A DNA stretch of 64,000 nucleotides from Fibrobacter sp. UBA4223 (GTDB lineage: Bacteria > Fibrobacterota > Fibrobacteria > Fibrobacterales > Fibrobacteraceae). Numbering within the stretch: position 1 is the stretch's first letter; each line of letters begins with the position of its first letter. Location of the stretch: positions 124,001-188,000 of the forward strand of contig DFTB01000007.1 of NCBI GenBank assembly GCA_002382975.1, given 5' to 3'. The position numbers and the translations under genes were made by a program. Shown here one piece after another: positions 7,988 to 14,933 of this stretch. The notes under the pieces are model-generated. The model was not told the DNA's origin, ran no database searches, and was given only the letters and a program-made list of their open reading frames with translations.

Positions 7988-8131
7988 GAATTGGTGGGTC
8001 AAATTCTAATTGTAGCCATAGGGTTAGAATGGAGCCTGCCAGGTTGAAGCAAAAATCCAATTCCCTCCTTGTGTCTCTTTGGGAACGATTTCGCCCCCGC
8101 TCAAGTAGCTCTGAGCGGGGGCGTTTTTTTT
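7988..8131 (+). ncRNA. Candidate metal-regulated small RNA
   Basis: No coding frame explains this stretch, yet it ends in a strong plus-strand terminator while both neighbouring genes point the other way. It can fold into an outer stem GAATTGG (7988-7994)/CCAATTC (8057-8063) enclosing a hairpin ATTCTAA (8003-8009)/TTAGAAT (8024-8030), then a spacer and the terminator. A TTAG-N6-CTAA dyad directly precedes it. I see no convincing -35/-10 pair, so the 5' end is uncertain. It could be a RyhB-like regulator or a leader of something else; I recognise no known RNA family. Confidence 0.5.
8092..8131 (+). terminator. Strong rho-independent terminator
   Basis: The arms CGCCCCCGCTCA (8092-8103) and TGAGCGGGGGCG (8112-8123) form a 12-bp perfect stem followed by eight Ts. 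The T run is on the plus strand, although the nearest genes are both minus-strand. Confidence 0.85.
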
Positions 8132-8163
8132 GATAATTTAGGCTGTTTTTGATTGTTGCGAGC

Positions 8164-10245
8164 CTACGCCCGCTTCAACGGCGTCATGCTCTTGGCACAG
8201 ATCGCCATGGTCGAGAGGTTGTGCAACAGGGCCGAGGTCGAGGGGGCAAGTATTCCGAAGAAACCTGCTGCCAGGAGCGACGTGTTGAAGGCGACGATAA
8301 AGCGGTAGTTCGCCTGGATGCGTTCCATGAGCTGCGTACTCAATGCGCGGAGTTCGGCGAGGTCGCGCAGGTCTTCGCTGCGGAGCGTCACGTCGGCGGT
8401 TTCGCGGGCAATGTCGCTAGCATCGCTCATGGCGACCGAGACGTTCGCGGCGGCCAATGCGGGAGCGTCGTTGATTCCGTCGCCCACCATAATCACGCGG
8501 CGGCCTTCGGCCTTCATTTTTTCCACATAGCGGTGCTTGTCTTCGGGCAGCACCTGCGCAAAGAAGGTATCGATGCCCAAAAGTTGCGCCGTGCGTTCAG
8601 CGGCTTTCTGGCTATCGCCGGTAATCATCGCCACATGCTTGATTCCGCGTTCACGGAGCATGCGAATCGCTTCTGCTGCTTCGTCCCGCGGAGGGTCGCT
8701 AATGCAAAGCACGCCCGCAAGGTTCCCGCCAATGGCAAGGTAAATCACGGATGCGGCTCCGGCGAGTTCGTCGATCTTTTTCTGTTCCGCTTCGTCCACT
8801 GCAATTTTTTCGTCTTCGACGACGAAATGCTTGCTGCCGATAACGGCGCGTTCACCGCCGAGAGTCGTCGCGATTCCATGCGCCACAATGTACTTGACAT
8901 CGGCGTGTTCTTCTTCGTGGTCGATTCCCCTTTCGGCGGCCCCACGCACAATGGCGCGCGCCATGCTATGCGGAAAATGCTCCTCGATGCAGGCCGCAAT
9001 GCGCAGGATTTCTTCTTCACTGCGGTTTCCGAACGGAATCACGCGTTCAAGTTTCGGTTCAGCTTTGGTGAGCGTTCCCGTCTTGTCGAAAACGATGGTG
9101 TCAGCCAGGGCGAATTCTTCGAGATACTTGCCGCCCTTCACGGTCATGTTGCGGTCAGCCGCTTCACGCAGCGCCGAAATCACCGAAATCGGGGTGGAAA
9201 GCTTGATGGCGCAAGAATAATCCACCATCAGAATCGAAACCGCCTTGGTGATGTTACGCGTAAACAGGAGCGTAAGCCCGAATCCGATAAAGCTGAACGG
9301 TACAATTCCGTCGGCCAGGCGTTCGGCGCGGCTCTGGATAGAGGCCTTCAGGTCTTCGGAGCGGTCGATGAGTTCAATGATTTTCTGAATCTTGGTGTTG
9401 CCGCTCACGGCCCGCACCGACACCACAATGGAACCTTCGTCTACGACGGTGCCCGCAAAAACGGACTTTCCGACCGTCTTGTGCACCGCCTGCGATTCGC
9501 CCGTCATGGTCGCTTCGTTCACGAATGCATCGCCTTCGGCAACGGTTCCATCCACCGGAATCATGCTGCCGGAACGCACACGCACGAGGTCGCCCACCTG
9601 AACGTCCTGCATACGCACCTGAACATCGACGCCGTCCTTGACGACCCACACGCGGTCAACCTTAACGGCAAGGCTTGCGGTAAGGGCGGTTCGCGTACGC
9701 GCCTTGGTGTAATCTTCCAGAAGGCTGCTCACGTTCAGCAGGAACATGATGGTTCCCGCAGATTCATAATTGCGCTGCAAGATGCTAGCCCCGATGGCGG
9801 CACCGTCCAACACCTCGACAGAAAGCTTTCCTTCACCAAGGCAGTTCAAGCCTTTCGCCACGAACTTGAGGCCCCTATAAATCAGGTGTGCCGTGCGAAT
9901 GGGGGCAGGAATAAACAACTTGGCCAGGTAACGCCGCGCAATCATGAACGCGAGTCGGTTCTTGAATTGCGTATCGAGTTCCTGCAGTTGATATTCAGTA
10001 TCGGGCTCGCTCTCAGGGAGATTTGCGACGTCCAGATTCCGGACGAAATCAATCACCTGTTCACGATAGCCGTCTTCGTATTCCAGCAGAATGCCGCCGT
10101 TTTCCGAATGGACTACCGCTTTCTGGACATAAGGTACACTCACGCATGCCTTGTGGATGCGCGGTTCGTGCACACGCTCAAACGCGTAGGCCCCCGCCCG
10201 AAAGCGGATACGCCCCGGCTTATCGTAGGTGATTTTGAAGTTCAT
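8164..10245 (-). CDS. P1B-type metal-transporting ATPase
   Basis: A 693-residue inner-membrane metal pump. Visible parts are an HMA-like N-terminus with no CxxC, the actuator TGES at about 248-251, phosphorylation site DKTGT at 387-391 and hinge GDGINDAPA near residue 595. The membrane metal-site motif is S-C-A-I-K (344-348) rather than CPC/CPH, so the usual proline after the first Cys is Ala; metal specificity therefore differs from Cu/Zn pumps and may be Mn, Fe or Zn by analogy with CtpC-like ATPases. The ATG follows the small upstream gene by three bases. TTAG...CTAA-like sites lie upstream of the pair. There is no terminator on its own strand. Confidence 0.9.
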   Translation of the reverse strand: MNFKITYDKPGRIRFRAGAYAFERVHEPRIHKACVSVPYVQKAVVHSENGGILLEYEDGYREQVIDFVRNLDVANLPESEPDTEYQLQELDTQFKNRLAFMIARRYLAKLFIPAPIRTAHLIYRGLKFVAKGLNCLGEGKLSVEVLDGAAIGASILQRNYESAGTIMFLLNVSSLLEDYTKARTRTALTASLAVKVDRVWVVKDGVDVQVRMQDVQVGDLVRVRSGSMIPVDGTVAEGDAFVNEATMTGESQAVHKTVGKSVFAGTVVDEGSIVVSVRAVSGNTKIQKIIELIDRSEDLKASIQSRAERLADGIVPFSFIGFGLTLLFTRNITKAVSILMVDYSCAIKLSTPISVISALREAADRNMTVKGGKYLEEFALADTIVFDKTGTLTKAEPKLERVIPFGNRSEEEILRIAACIEEHFPHSMARAIVRGAAERGIDHEEEHADVKYIVAHGIATTLGGERAVIGSKHFVVEDEKIAVDEAEQKKIDELAGAASVIYLAIGGNLAGVLCISDPPRDEAAEAIRMLRERGIKHVAMITGDSQKAAERTAQLLGIDTFFAQVLPEDKHRYVEKMKAEGRRVIMVGDGINDAPALAAANVSVAMSDASDIARETADVTLRSEDLRDLAELRALSTQLMERIQANYRFIVAFNTSLLAAGFFGILAPSTSALLHNLSTMAICAKSMTPLKRA

Positions 10246-10248
10246 GGG

Positions 10249-10473
10249 TTACTTCGTCCCAGCCTGATTCTTCGCGTCGTTGCAGATGTCTGCAGCTTCG
10301 TCCTTCATATCCTGGAAGGCGGCCTTGGCGTCGGCGGTAATCTTCATGCCTTCGGCAAGTCCCTTGACGGCATATTCGCGGGTTTTGGGAGCCTTGAGAA
10401 TCTTCTTGATGATAGTCGGGCCAACGACACCGGCCACCACGCACCAGAACTTTTCATTTTTCCATACGGACAT
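10249..10473 (-). CDS. Small membrane helper of the P-type ATPase (PacL/DUF6110-like)
   Basis: A 74-residue protein: an N-terminal hydrophobic helix (FWCVVAGVVGPTIIKKIL), then an amphipathic Ala/Lys/Glu-rich helix (AVKGLAEGMKITADAKAAF...). A clear AAGGAG precedes the ATG by six bases and the stop is three bases before the ATPase start, so the two are probably translationally coupled. The layout resembles small proteins encoded beside P1B ATPases, such as the mycobacterial DUF1490/PacL scaffolds and, from memory, DUF6110 in Firmicutes. Homology cannot be proved by eye, and the C-terminal metal-binding tail of PacL1 is not seen here. Confidence 0.65.
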   Translation of the reverse strand: MSVWKNEKFWCVVAGVVGPTIIKKILKAPKTREYAVKGLAEGMKITADAKAAFQDMKDEAADICNDAKNQAGTK

Positions 10474-10514
10474 AGCTTACTCCTTTTGTTGATTTGTCAT
10501 TCACCGCTATTCAT

Positions 10515-10541
10515 GTCATGCCCGCGCAGGCGGGCATCTCC
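10515..10541. repeat. GTCAT...ATCTCC palindromic repeat (copy b)
   Basis: GTCATGCCCGC / GCGGGCATCTCC arms around CAG, upstream of the ATPase operon. The family consensus is given in the findings. Confidence 0.7.
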
Positions 10542-10666
10542 ATTTCAAGTGGCATTGTTCCTTGCACAATAATCTACCAAAAATTTCATTCAAAAGCAAC
10601 TTACATACAAACTAACAGACAAACTTCGAACCCAAGTCCTGTAAGGCTTCCGCGCGACTAACATTG

Positions 10667-10696
10667 TTAGAATTTTCCTAATTTAGTTCAGCCTAT
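10667..10696. promoter_or_regulatory. Degenerate TTAG...CTAA sites upstream of the ATPase operon
   Basis: TTAGAATTTTCCTAA (10667-10681, spacer of seven) and TTAGTTCAGCCTAT (10683-10696, one mismatch) resemble the operators before dtxR-feoAB. More TTAG/CTAA half sites follow to 10740 in an AT-rich, promoter-like stretch. Spacing and matches are poorer than in the dtxR array. Confidence 0.4.
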
Positions 10697-10760
10697 TTAA
10701 CTTAGTTAGCGTAAAAAAAGTTAGTCCTATTCTTGTTCTAACTCGTTTATCAACTGAATA

Positions 10761-10937
10761 TTGACCACCTTCATCCTTTGCGCGATGTTCTTCGTGTTCA
10801 TCTTCAGCCCCATGGGCGCGCTCCACAACGTGGGCCTGCTCTCCATCGTGGGTCTCGGCGCCGCACTCCTTGCCGACTACACGCTCACCGCAGCGCTTGT
10901 GTACCTGAGCAAACCGTACGGATGCACGCCATCCTAA
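10761..10937 (+). pseudogene. C-terminal remnant of an RND/MMPL transporter
   Basis: 59 in-frame codons ending in TAA encode TTFILCAMFFVFIFSPMGAL, then HNVGLLSIVGLGAALLADY, which looks like the last two membrane helices of an RND/MMPL-type exporter. An in-frame stop precedes it and no start or upstream domain is found, so it is a decayed fragment. It differs from the C-termini of the two intact RND genes at 20.9 and 30.2 kb. The rest of 10474-11142 holds only operators and repeats. Confidence 0.6.
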
Positions 10938-10993
10938 GCAAAGAACCGAAAGGTTCGTAGTCGAAGGATTTAGGGCGTTCCCCGGCCCAAGTT

Positions 10994-11012
10994 CCCTGAG
11001 CCTGCCGAAGGG
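10994..11012. repeat. CCTGAGCCTGCCGAAGG repeat (intergenic copy)
   Basis: CCCTGAGCCTGCCGAAGGG sits inside a larger dyad (GGCCCA...TGGGCC). Related sequences occur inside znuA, the first RND gene and the TonB receptor gene. Confidence 0.65.
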
Positions 11013-11142
11013 TGGGCCGGGTCGGGCTGTACTCGCTTCGCTCGCCGAGCCTGTAGTCTCGGCCCTTACGGGTGACTATCCCTAACGCAGAACTTCTTCA
11101 CGAAAAAAAGATTCTATTACATAAATTATATTTCAGCACAAG

Positions 11143-11817
11143 ATGAAAAAAAACATGTTCATAAAATTAGCGTTGGTCATAGCTATCCTTGCTTCTTTTT
11201 GTCACGCCAGTGATGTTTCCAATAGATTTTTTAGGTTCGGTACTAGCATTGGTCTTTCCTACGATTTTTTGGTCGGAAAAGATGGAAACTTGATGAATCC
11301 CATGGATTTCAATGGCCCAGGGTTTCTGCTTGCAATCAATACCATCTTTAATTTTCACGATTTGCCAGCACTCCGTACGGGGTTGACGTATAACGTCCGC
11401 TCACTTGAAAACAATGTCGGCTTCGCAGACGAAAAGCTTGATCGCGACACCTACGTACGATACGAGACGGTCAGTTTCGGAATCCCCGTTCTTGCTCATT
11501 TTCAAACACAACATCTGTTCTATTTTGATGCTGGTTTGACCTTCGCCTTTATCATAAATGCGAAAGAGGCCTACAGCTGGAGAAAAAACAGTACCTACGG
11601 ATTTTTAACAAAGTGGGATGGCGAAGGCCTTTCCTTCTGCGACGTACAGCTCACTGCTGGAACGGGAATCATGCTTGGGAACCGCTTTGAATTGGGCTTA
11701 CAAACATTATTCGGCCTGACAACTGTTTTGGACGCAAGTGAAATAAACAAGCGGTATGATGATATTAGCGTACACCTGTTATCATTCAGCGTAGCCCTCG
11801 GTTTCTATTTCATTTAG
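11143..11817 (+). CDS. Outer-membrane beta-barrel protein, unassigned
   Basis: A 224-residue secreted protein with a signal peptide ending CHAS and a string of amphipathic beta strands (FFRFGTSIGLSYDF..., LFYFDAGLTFAFII...), ending in SVALGFYFI. It resembles small PorT/OmpW-sized eight-stranded barrels; no specific function is recognised. It stands 13 bases before the ZIP gene on the same strand, so cotranscription is likely, and a link to metal homeostasis is possible but only inferred from position. No clear Shine-Dalgarno precedes the ATG. Confidence 0.6.
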   Translation: MKKNMFIKLALVIAILASFCHASDVSNRFFRFGTSIGLSYDFLVGKDGNLMNPMDFNGPGFLLAINTIFNFHDLPALRTGLTYNVRSLENNVGFADEKLDRDTYVRYETVSFGIPVLAHFQTQHLFYFDAGLTFAFIINAKEAYSWRKNSTYGFLTKWDGEGLSFCDVQLTAGTGIMLGNRFELGLQTLFGLTTVLDASEINKRYDDISVHLLSFSVALGFYFI

Positions 11818-11830
11818 CAACGCGTTAATC

Positions 11831-12619
11831 ATGAACGAGCCTGTCTTACAAATTGCCCAAGGTCTTGCCATTCCGTTTTTAGGGACGGTTCTCGGTGCCG
11901 CCTGCGTATTCTTTATGAAGAAGCAGATGGGGCAAAATCTCAAACGTGGCCTTTTGTCGTTTGCGGCGGGCGTCATGGTGGCAGCTTCTGTATGGAGTCT
12001 GCTTTTGCCTGCAATCAGCGCGAGCGAATCGATGGGCAAACTGGCTTTCATCCCGGCGACGGTCGGGTTCTGGGCCGGCATTCTGTTCTTGTTTGTTCTG
12101 GATAAAATTACGCCCCACTTACATTTGGGTAGCGCCACGCCCGAAGGCCCCAAGGCAAAACTCAAACGTACGACCATGCTTACGCTGGCGGTAACATTGC
12201 ACAACTTGCCCGAGGGCATGGCCGTCGGCATCGTTTTCGCGGGCTGGCTTTCGGGGAATGTGGCCATCACGCTTTCGGGTGCGTTTGCGCTTGCCATAGG
12301 CATTGCGATTCAGAATTTTCCTGAAGGGGCGGTTGTCTCGCTCCCGCTCCGAGCCGAAGGGGCATCCCGCAAAAAGGCTTTTGCACTGGGTGCACTCTCC
12401 GGAGCCGTAGAACCCGTAGGCGCGTTGATCACGCTGCTTGCGGCTGAGGCACTCTCGCCGTTCATGCCCTACCTGCTCTCGCTTGCGGCAGGTGCCATGA
12501 TTTACGTGGTTGTGGAAGAAATGCTCCCCGAAGTCAGCGAAGGCGAGCATTTTGACGCGGGCACCATCCTTTTTGCCGTGGGCTTCACGCTCATGATGGT
12601 GCTGGATTCGGCCCTGTAG
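11831..12619 (+). CDS. ZIP family divalent metal transporter
   Basis: A 262-residue inner-membrane protein with about eight hydrophobic helices. The two ZIP metal-binding signatures are clear: HNLPEGMAVG in TM4 and QNFPEGAVVS in TM5, with an acidic VVEEMLPE in the next helix. Such proteins import Zn(II) and sometimes Fe(II) or Mn(II), like ZupT. The zur-znu-bio run begins just downstream with its own promoter, and the context favours zinc. No Zur-like box is seen immediately before this gene or its barrel-protein neighbour. Confidence 0.9.
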   Translation: MNEPVLQIAQGLAIPFLGTVLGAACVFFMKKQMGQNLKRGLLSFAAGVMVAASVWSLLLPAISASESMGKLAFIPATVGFWAGILFLFVLDKITPHLHLGSATPEGPKAKLKRTTMLTLAVTLHNLPEGMAVGIVFAGWLSGNVAITLSGAFALAIGIAIQNFPEGAVVSLPLRAEGASRKKAFALGALSGAVEPVGALITLLAAEALSPFMPYLLSLAAGAMIYVVVEEMLPEVSEGEHFDAGTILFAVGFTLMMVLDSAL

Positions 12620-12644
12620 GGTAAAAATCCCAAAAAATACAGAA

Positions 12645-12696
12645 TTGACAATCATTCGCAAATTGACTATATTTTAATTTGCGAATCATTCGCAAA
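12645..12696 (+). promoter_or_regulatory. zur promoter with two Zur-like boxes
   Basis: TTGACA (12645-12650), a 17-base spacer and TATATT (12668-12673) make a good sigma-70 promoter. A perfect 19-bp palindrome TTTGCGAATCATTCGCAAA lies at 12678-12696, over the start region. A second box at 12644-12662 keeps the right half ATTCGCAAA and a weaker left half ATTGACAAT overlapping the -35. This is the expected layout for autorepression by the Fur-family protein encoded next. Confidence 0.8.
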
Positions 12697-12715
12697 TCGT
12701 GCAAATAGAGGAAAG

Positions 12716-13129
12716 ATGGAATACAAGACCCAGTCAAGGCAGCAGATTTTGGACTTTATGGTAGGCAATCCGGACCGGATTTTCAAGGCGTCCGAAATAG
12801 CCAAAAGCCTGCCCGAAATCTCGCTGAGCACCGTTTACAGGAACCTTTCCAGGCTCGAAAAAGCCGGACTGATCCAGATTGTGGGTGCGGCCGAGAACAA
12901 CGAACTGCAATACCGCTATACAGGTCCTGGCCGTTGCGAAGCCAAGATGCACTTGGTGTGCAAGGATTGCGGTAAGTTCTTTCACTTGGACGGTCCTGCT
13001 CTCAAGATGTTGCAACTTTCCGTGCAGCGGGTAAGCGGTTTTGAACTGGACCAGCAGCAGTCGGTGCTGCTTGGCCGTTGTGCCGGTTGCTCCGGAAAGC
13101 CTCGCCACTCAAGGAGGCGCCATGTTTAA
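12716..13129 (+). CDS. zur: Fur family zinc uptake regulator (Zur-like)
   Basis: A 137-residue Fur-family repressor: winged helix at about residues 1-75 with recognition segment SLSTVYRNLSRLEKAGLI, then a dimerisation domain with the structural zinc ligands C82-x2-C85 and C122-x2-C125. Zur rather than Fur is chosen because znuABC-like genes follow directly and a dyad unlike the DtxR-type iron operators overlaps the promoter. GAGGAAAG is the ribosome-binding site. Its end overlaps znuA by eight bases. Confidence 0.85.
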   Translation: MEYKTQSRQQILDFMVGNPDRIFKASEIAKSLPEISLSTVYRNLSRLEKAGLIQIVGAAENNELQYRYTGPGRCEAKMHLVCKDCGKFFHLDGPALKMLQLSVQRVSGFELDQQQSVLLGRCAGCSGKPRHSRRRHV

Positions 13130-14186
13130 GGGATTTGTAGTCAAGGCGTTCCTCGCCGTGACTTTGTTGCTGGCCGCTTGCGGAACAAAATCCGAGACCG
13201 ATGGCGCTGCGAAGAAAATTTCTGTTATTGCCGTGACATACCCGCAGTACGACTGGCTCAAGAATGTTCTTGGCGGGCGTGCCGATGCGGTTGACTTGAA
13301 ATTGCTCATCAAGAACGGTGCCGACCTGCACAGTTATCAGCCTTCGGCTCAGGATATTGCGGCCATTGCAGGTGCTGACATGGTGGTGTATGTAGGTGGT
13401 GAATCGGACGAATGGATTGAGAAGGCTCTTGCGGCGACCCCGAAAGAAGGGCGCATAGAAGTAAACATGATGAAGGTCTTGGGAGACCGGGTGAAGGAAG
13501 AGGAAGTCGTAGAGGGCATGCAAGGCGAGACGAAAGACGAAAAGCCTGCCCTGAGCTTGCCGAAGGGACGAAAGGCGAAAGAAATCGCAGAAGAGAACCA
13601 CGAACACGCAGAAAGACATCACCATCACGACGAAGAGGAAGAAGTCGAGAACGACGAACACATTTGGCTATCGCTGAAAAACGCCGAATTGCTGGTAAAG
13701 GCTCTTGCAGAGTCCATCGCAAAACTGGATACGGCCCATGCCACAGAATACCACATGAATGCGGCACTCTACATTGCAAAAATCAGTGCGCTGGACGCCC
13801 AGTATCGTGCCACAATGGAAAATGCAACGCTCAAGACAATCCTGTTCGGTGACCGTTTCCCCTTCCGTTATCTGGTGGACGATTACGGCATCAAGTATTA
13901 TGCCGCTTTTGTGGGTTGTTCTGCTGAAAGTGAGGCCAGTTTCGAGACAATAACCTTCCTTGCGGGTAAAATAGATTCCCTCGCCCTGCCTGCCATTTTC
14001 ACCATTGACGGCAGCGATGGAAAAATCGCCCGTGCTATTCTTGATGCCAGCAAGAATTCGAAAAACGCCGAAGTGTTGATGCTGAATTCCATGCAGTCGG
14101 TGAAAGACGAACAGATAAAGGCTGGGGATGATTACCTGAGCATTATGACCCAAAACCTGGAAGTGTTGAAGAAGGCGATTAAGTAG
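13122..14186 (+). CDS. znuA: Zinc ABC transporter substrate-binding lipoprotein
   Basis: A 354-residue solute-binding protein of the ZnuA family that captures zinc in the periplasm for ZnuBC. The start at 13122 is fixed by AAGGAGG four bases upstream and by the lipoprotein signal MFKGFVVKAFLAVTLLLAAC with Cys20. The hallmark His/Glu-rich loop (NHEHAERHHHHDEEEEVEN) lies before the conserved DEHIWLSLKNA. Just before the loop is PALSLPKGR, the translation of a dispersed intergenic repeat. The longer frame from 13041 is rejected because it lacks a ribosome-binding site and hides the signal peptide. Confidence 0.92.
   Translation: MFKGFVVKAFLAVTLLLAACGTKSETDGAAKKISVIAVTYPQYDWLKNVLGGRADAVDLKLLIKNGADLHSYQPSAQDIAAIAGADMVVYVGGESDEWIEKALAATPKEGRIEVNMMKVLGDRVKEEEVVEGMQGETKDEKPALSLPKGRKAKEIAEENHEHAERHHHHDEEEEVENDEHIWLSLKNAELLVKALAESIAKLDTAHATEYHMNAALYIAKISALDAQYRATMENATLKTILFGDRFPFRYLVDDYGIKYYAAFVGCSAESEASFETITFLAGKIDSLALPAIFTIDGSDGKIARAILDASKNSKNAEVLMLNSMQSVKDEQIKAGDDYLSIMTQNLEVLKKAIK
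13549..13567. repeat. CTGAGCTTGCCGAAGG repeat inside znuA
   Basis: CCCTGAGCTTGCCGAAGGG is almost the same as the intergenic copy at 10994-11012. It is translated as ALSLPKG in a variable linker before the His-rich loop. Confidence 0.65.
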
Positions 14187-14194
14187 CATTTATA

Positions 14195-14221
14195 GGAGAT
14201 GCCCGCCTTCGCGGGCATGAC
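14195..14221. repeat. GGAGAT...ATGAC palindromic repeat (copy c)
   Basis: GGAGATGCCCGC / GCGGGCATGAC arms around CTTC, filling the znuA-znuC gap. The inverse orientation of copy b. Confidence 0.7.
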
Positions 14222-14227
14222 AAACGG

Positions 14228-14884
14228 ATGGTAAACGCACAGACACTTATCAAATGTCGTCAGCTGACGCTAGGTTACGGGAGCAAGGATCTGGTCCGGG
14301 ATTTGGATTATGATATAAACGAAGGCGATTACCTTTGTATTGTGGGCCATAACGGTTCCGGCAAGACAACATTTCTGAAAGGAATCGCGGGCCTTCTTTC
14401 GCCTAAGTCGGGAAGCATTGAACTTTGTGGCGGTCTTAACCGCAATCAAATCGGGTACTTGCCACAGATGACGGTGGTGCAAAAAGACTTTCCCGCTTCT
14501 GTCGAAGAGATTGTTCTGTCGGCGTTCCAGGGAAAACACCGGCTGTTGCCTTTTTACAAGTCGGCGCACCGGGAGCGCGCCATGGAATGCATGGCGCTCA
14601 CCCGAACCGAAAGTTTGCGAAAGTCCTGCTTCCGCGAACTTTCGGGGGGCCAGAAGCAGCGGGTACTGCTGGCGAGGGCCCTGTGCGCCGCCGAACGCCT
14701 GCTCTTGCTAGACGAGCCCGTTACCGGTCTAGACCCTGAATCTACCGGAACCATGTACCGCGTTATCGAAGACCTGCATCAAAAGGGAATGACAGTCGTC
14801 ATGGTGACCCACGACGTGGATACCGCCCTGGACGACGCCACCCGCGTCATGGATTTCAATAAGATTTCAACTAAGGAAAGATAA
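14228..14884 (+). CDS. znuC: Zinc ABC transporter ATP-binding protein
   Basis: A 218-residue ABC ATPase that powers zinc import with ZnuB. Walker A GHNGSGKTT (about residues 39-47), signature LSGGQKQR and Walker B LLLLDEPVTGLD are all intact, with the H-loop in VMVTHDVD. Assignment to the metal-chelate importer group rests on its place between ZnuA and the ABC-3 permease. A palindromic repeat sits directly before and another directly after it, so the mRNA would carry a hairpin at each junction. No strong Shine-Dalgarno precedes the ATG. Confidence 0.9.
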   Translation: MVNAQTLIKCRQLTLGYGSKDLVRDLDYDINEGDYLCIVGHNGSGKTTFLKGIAGLLSPKSGSIELCGGLNRNQIGYLPQMTVVQKDFPASVEEIVLSAFQGKHRLLPFYKSAHRERAMECMALTRTESLRKSCFRELSGGQKQRVLLARALCAAERLLLLDEPVTGLDPESTGTMYRVIEDLHQKGMTVVMVTHDVDTALDDATRVMDFNKISTKER

Positions 14885-14898
14885 AACCATTAAGCCAA

Positions 14899-14925
14899 GG
14901 AGATCCCCGCCTTCGCGGGGATGAC
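14899..14925. repeat. GGAGAT...ATGAC palindromic repeat (copy d)
   Basis: GGAGATCCCCGC / GCGGGGATGAC around CTTC in the znuC-znuB gap; same orientation as copy c with a base-paired substitution in the stem. Confidence 0.7.
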
Positions 14926-14933
14926 AGTGTGGT

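Noticed and set aside
8092-8131. The GC-rich hairpin as the terminator of the P-type ATPase gene
   Set aside because: The T run is on the plus strand; on the ATPase strand the stem is preceded by T-complement As and followed by no T run.
10778-10960. A 60-codon frame with ATG over the RND remnant
   Set aside because: It is a different frame from the recognisable transporter fragment and has an Arg/His-rich shadow translation.
13041-13121. An N-terminal extension of ZnuA from 13041
   Set aside because: It lies in the zur gene, lacks a ribosome-binding site and would place a lipoprotein signal internally.
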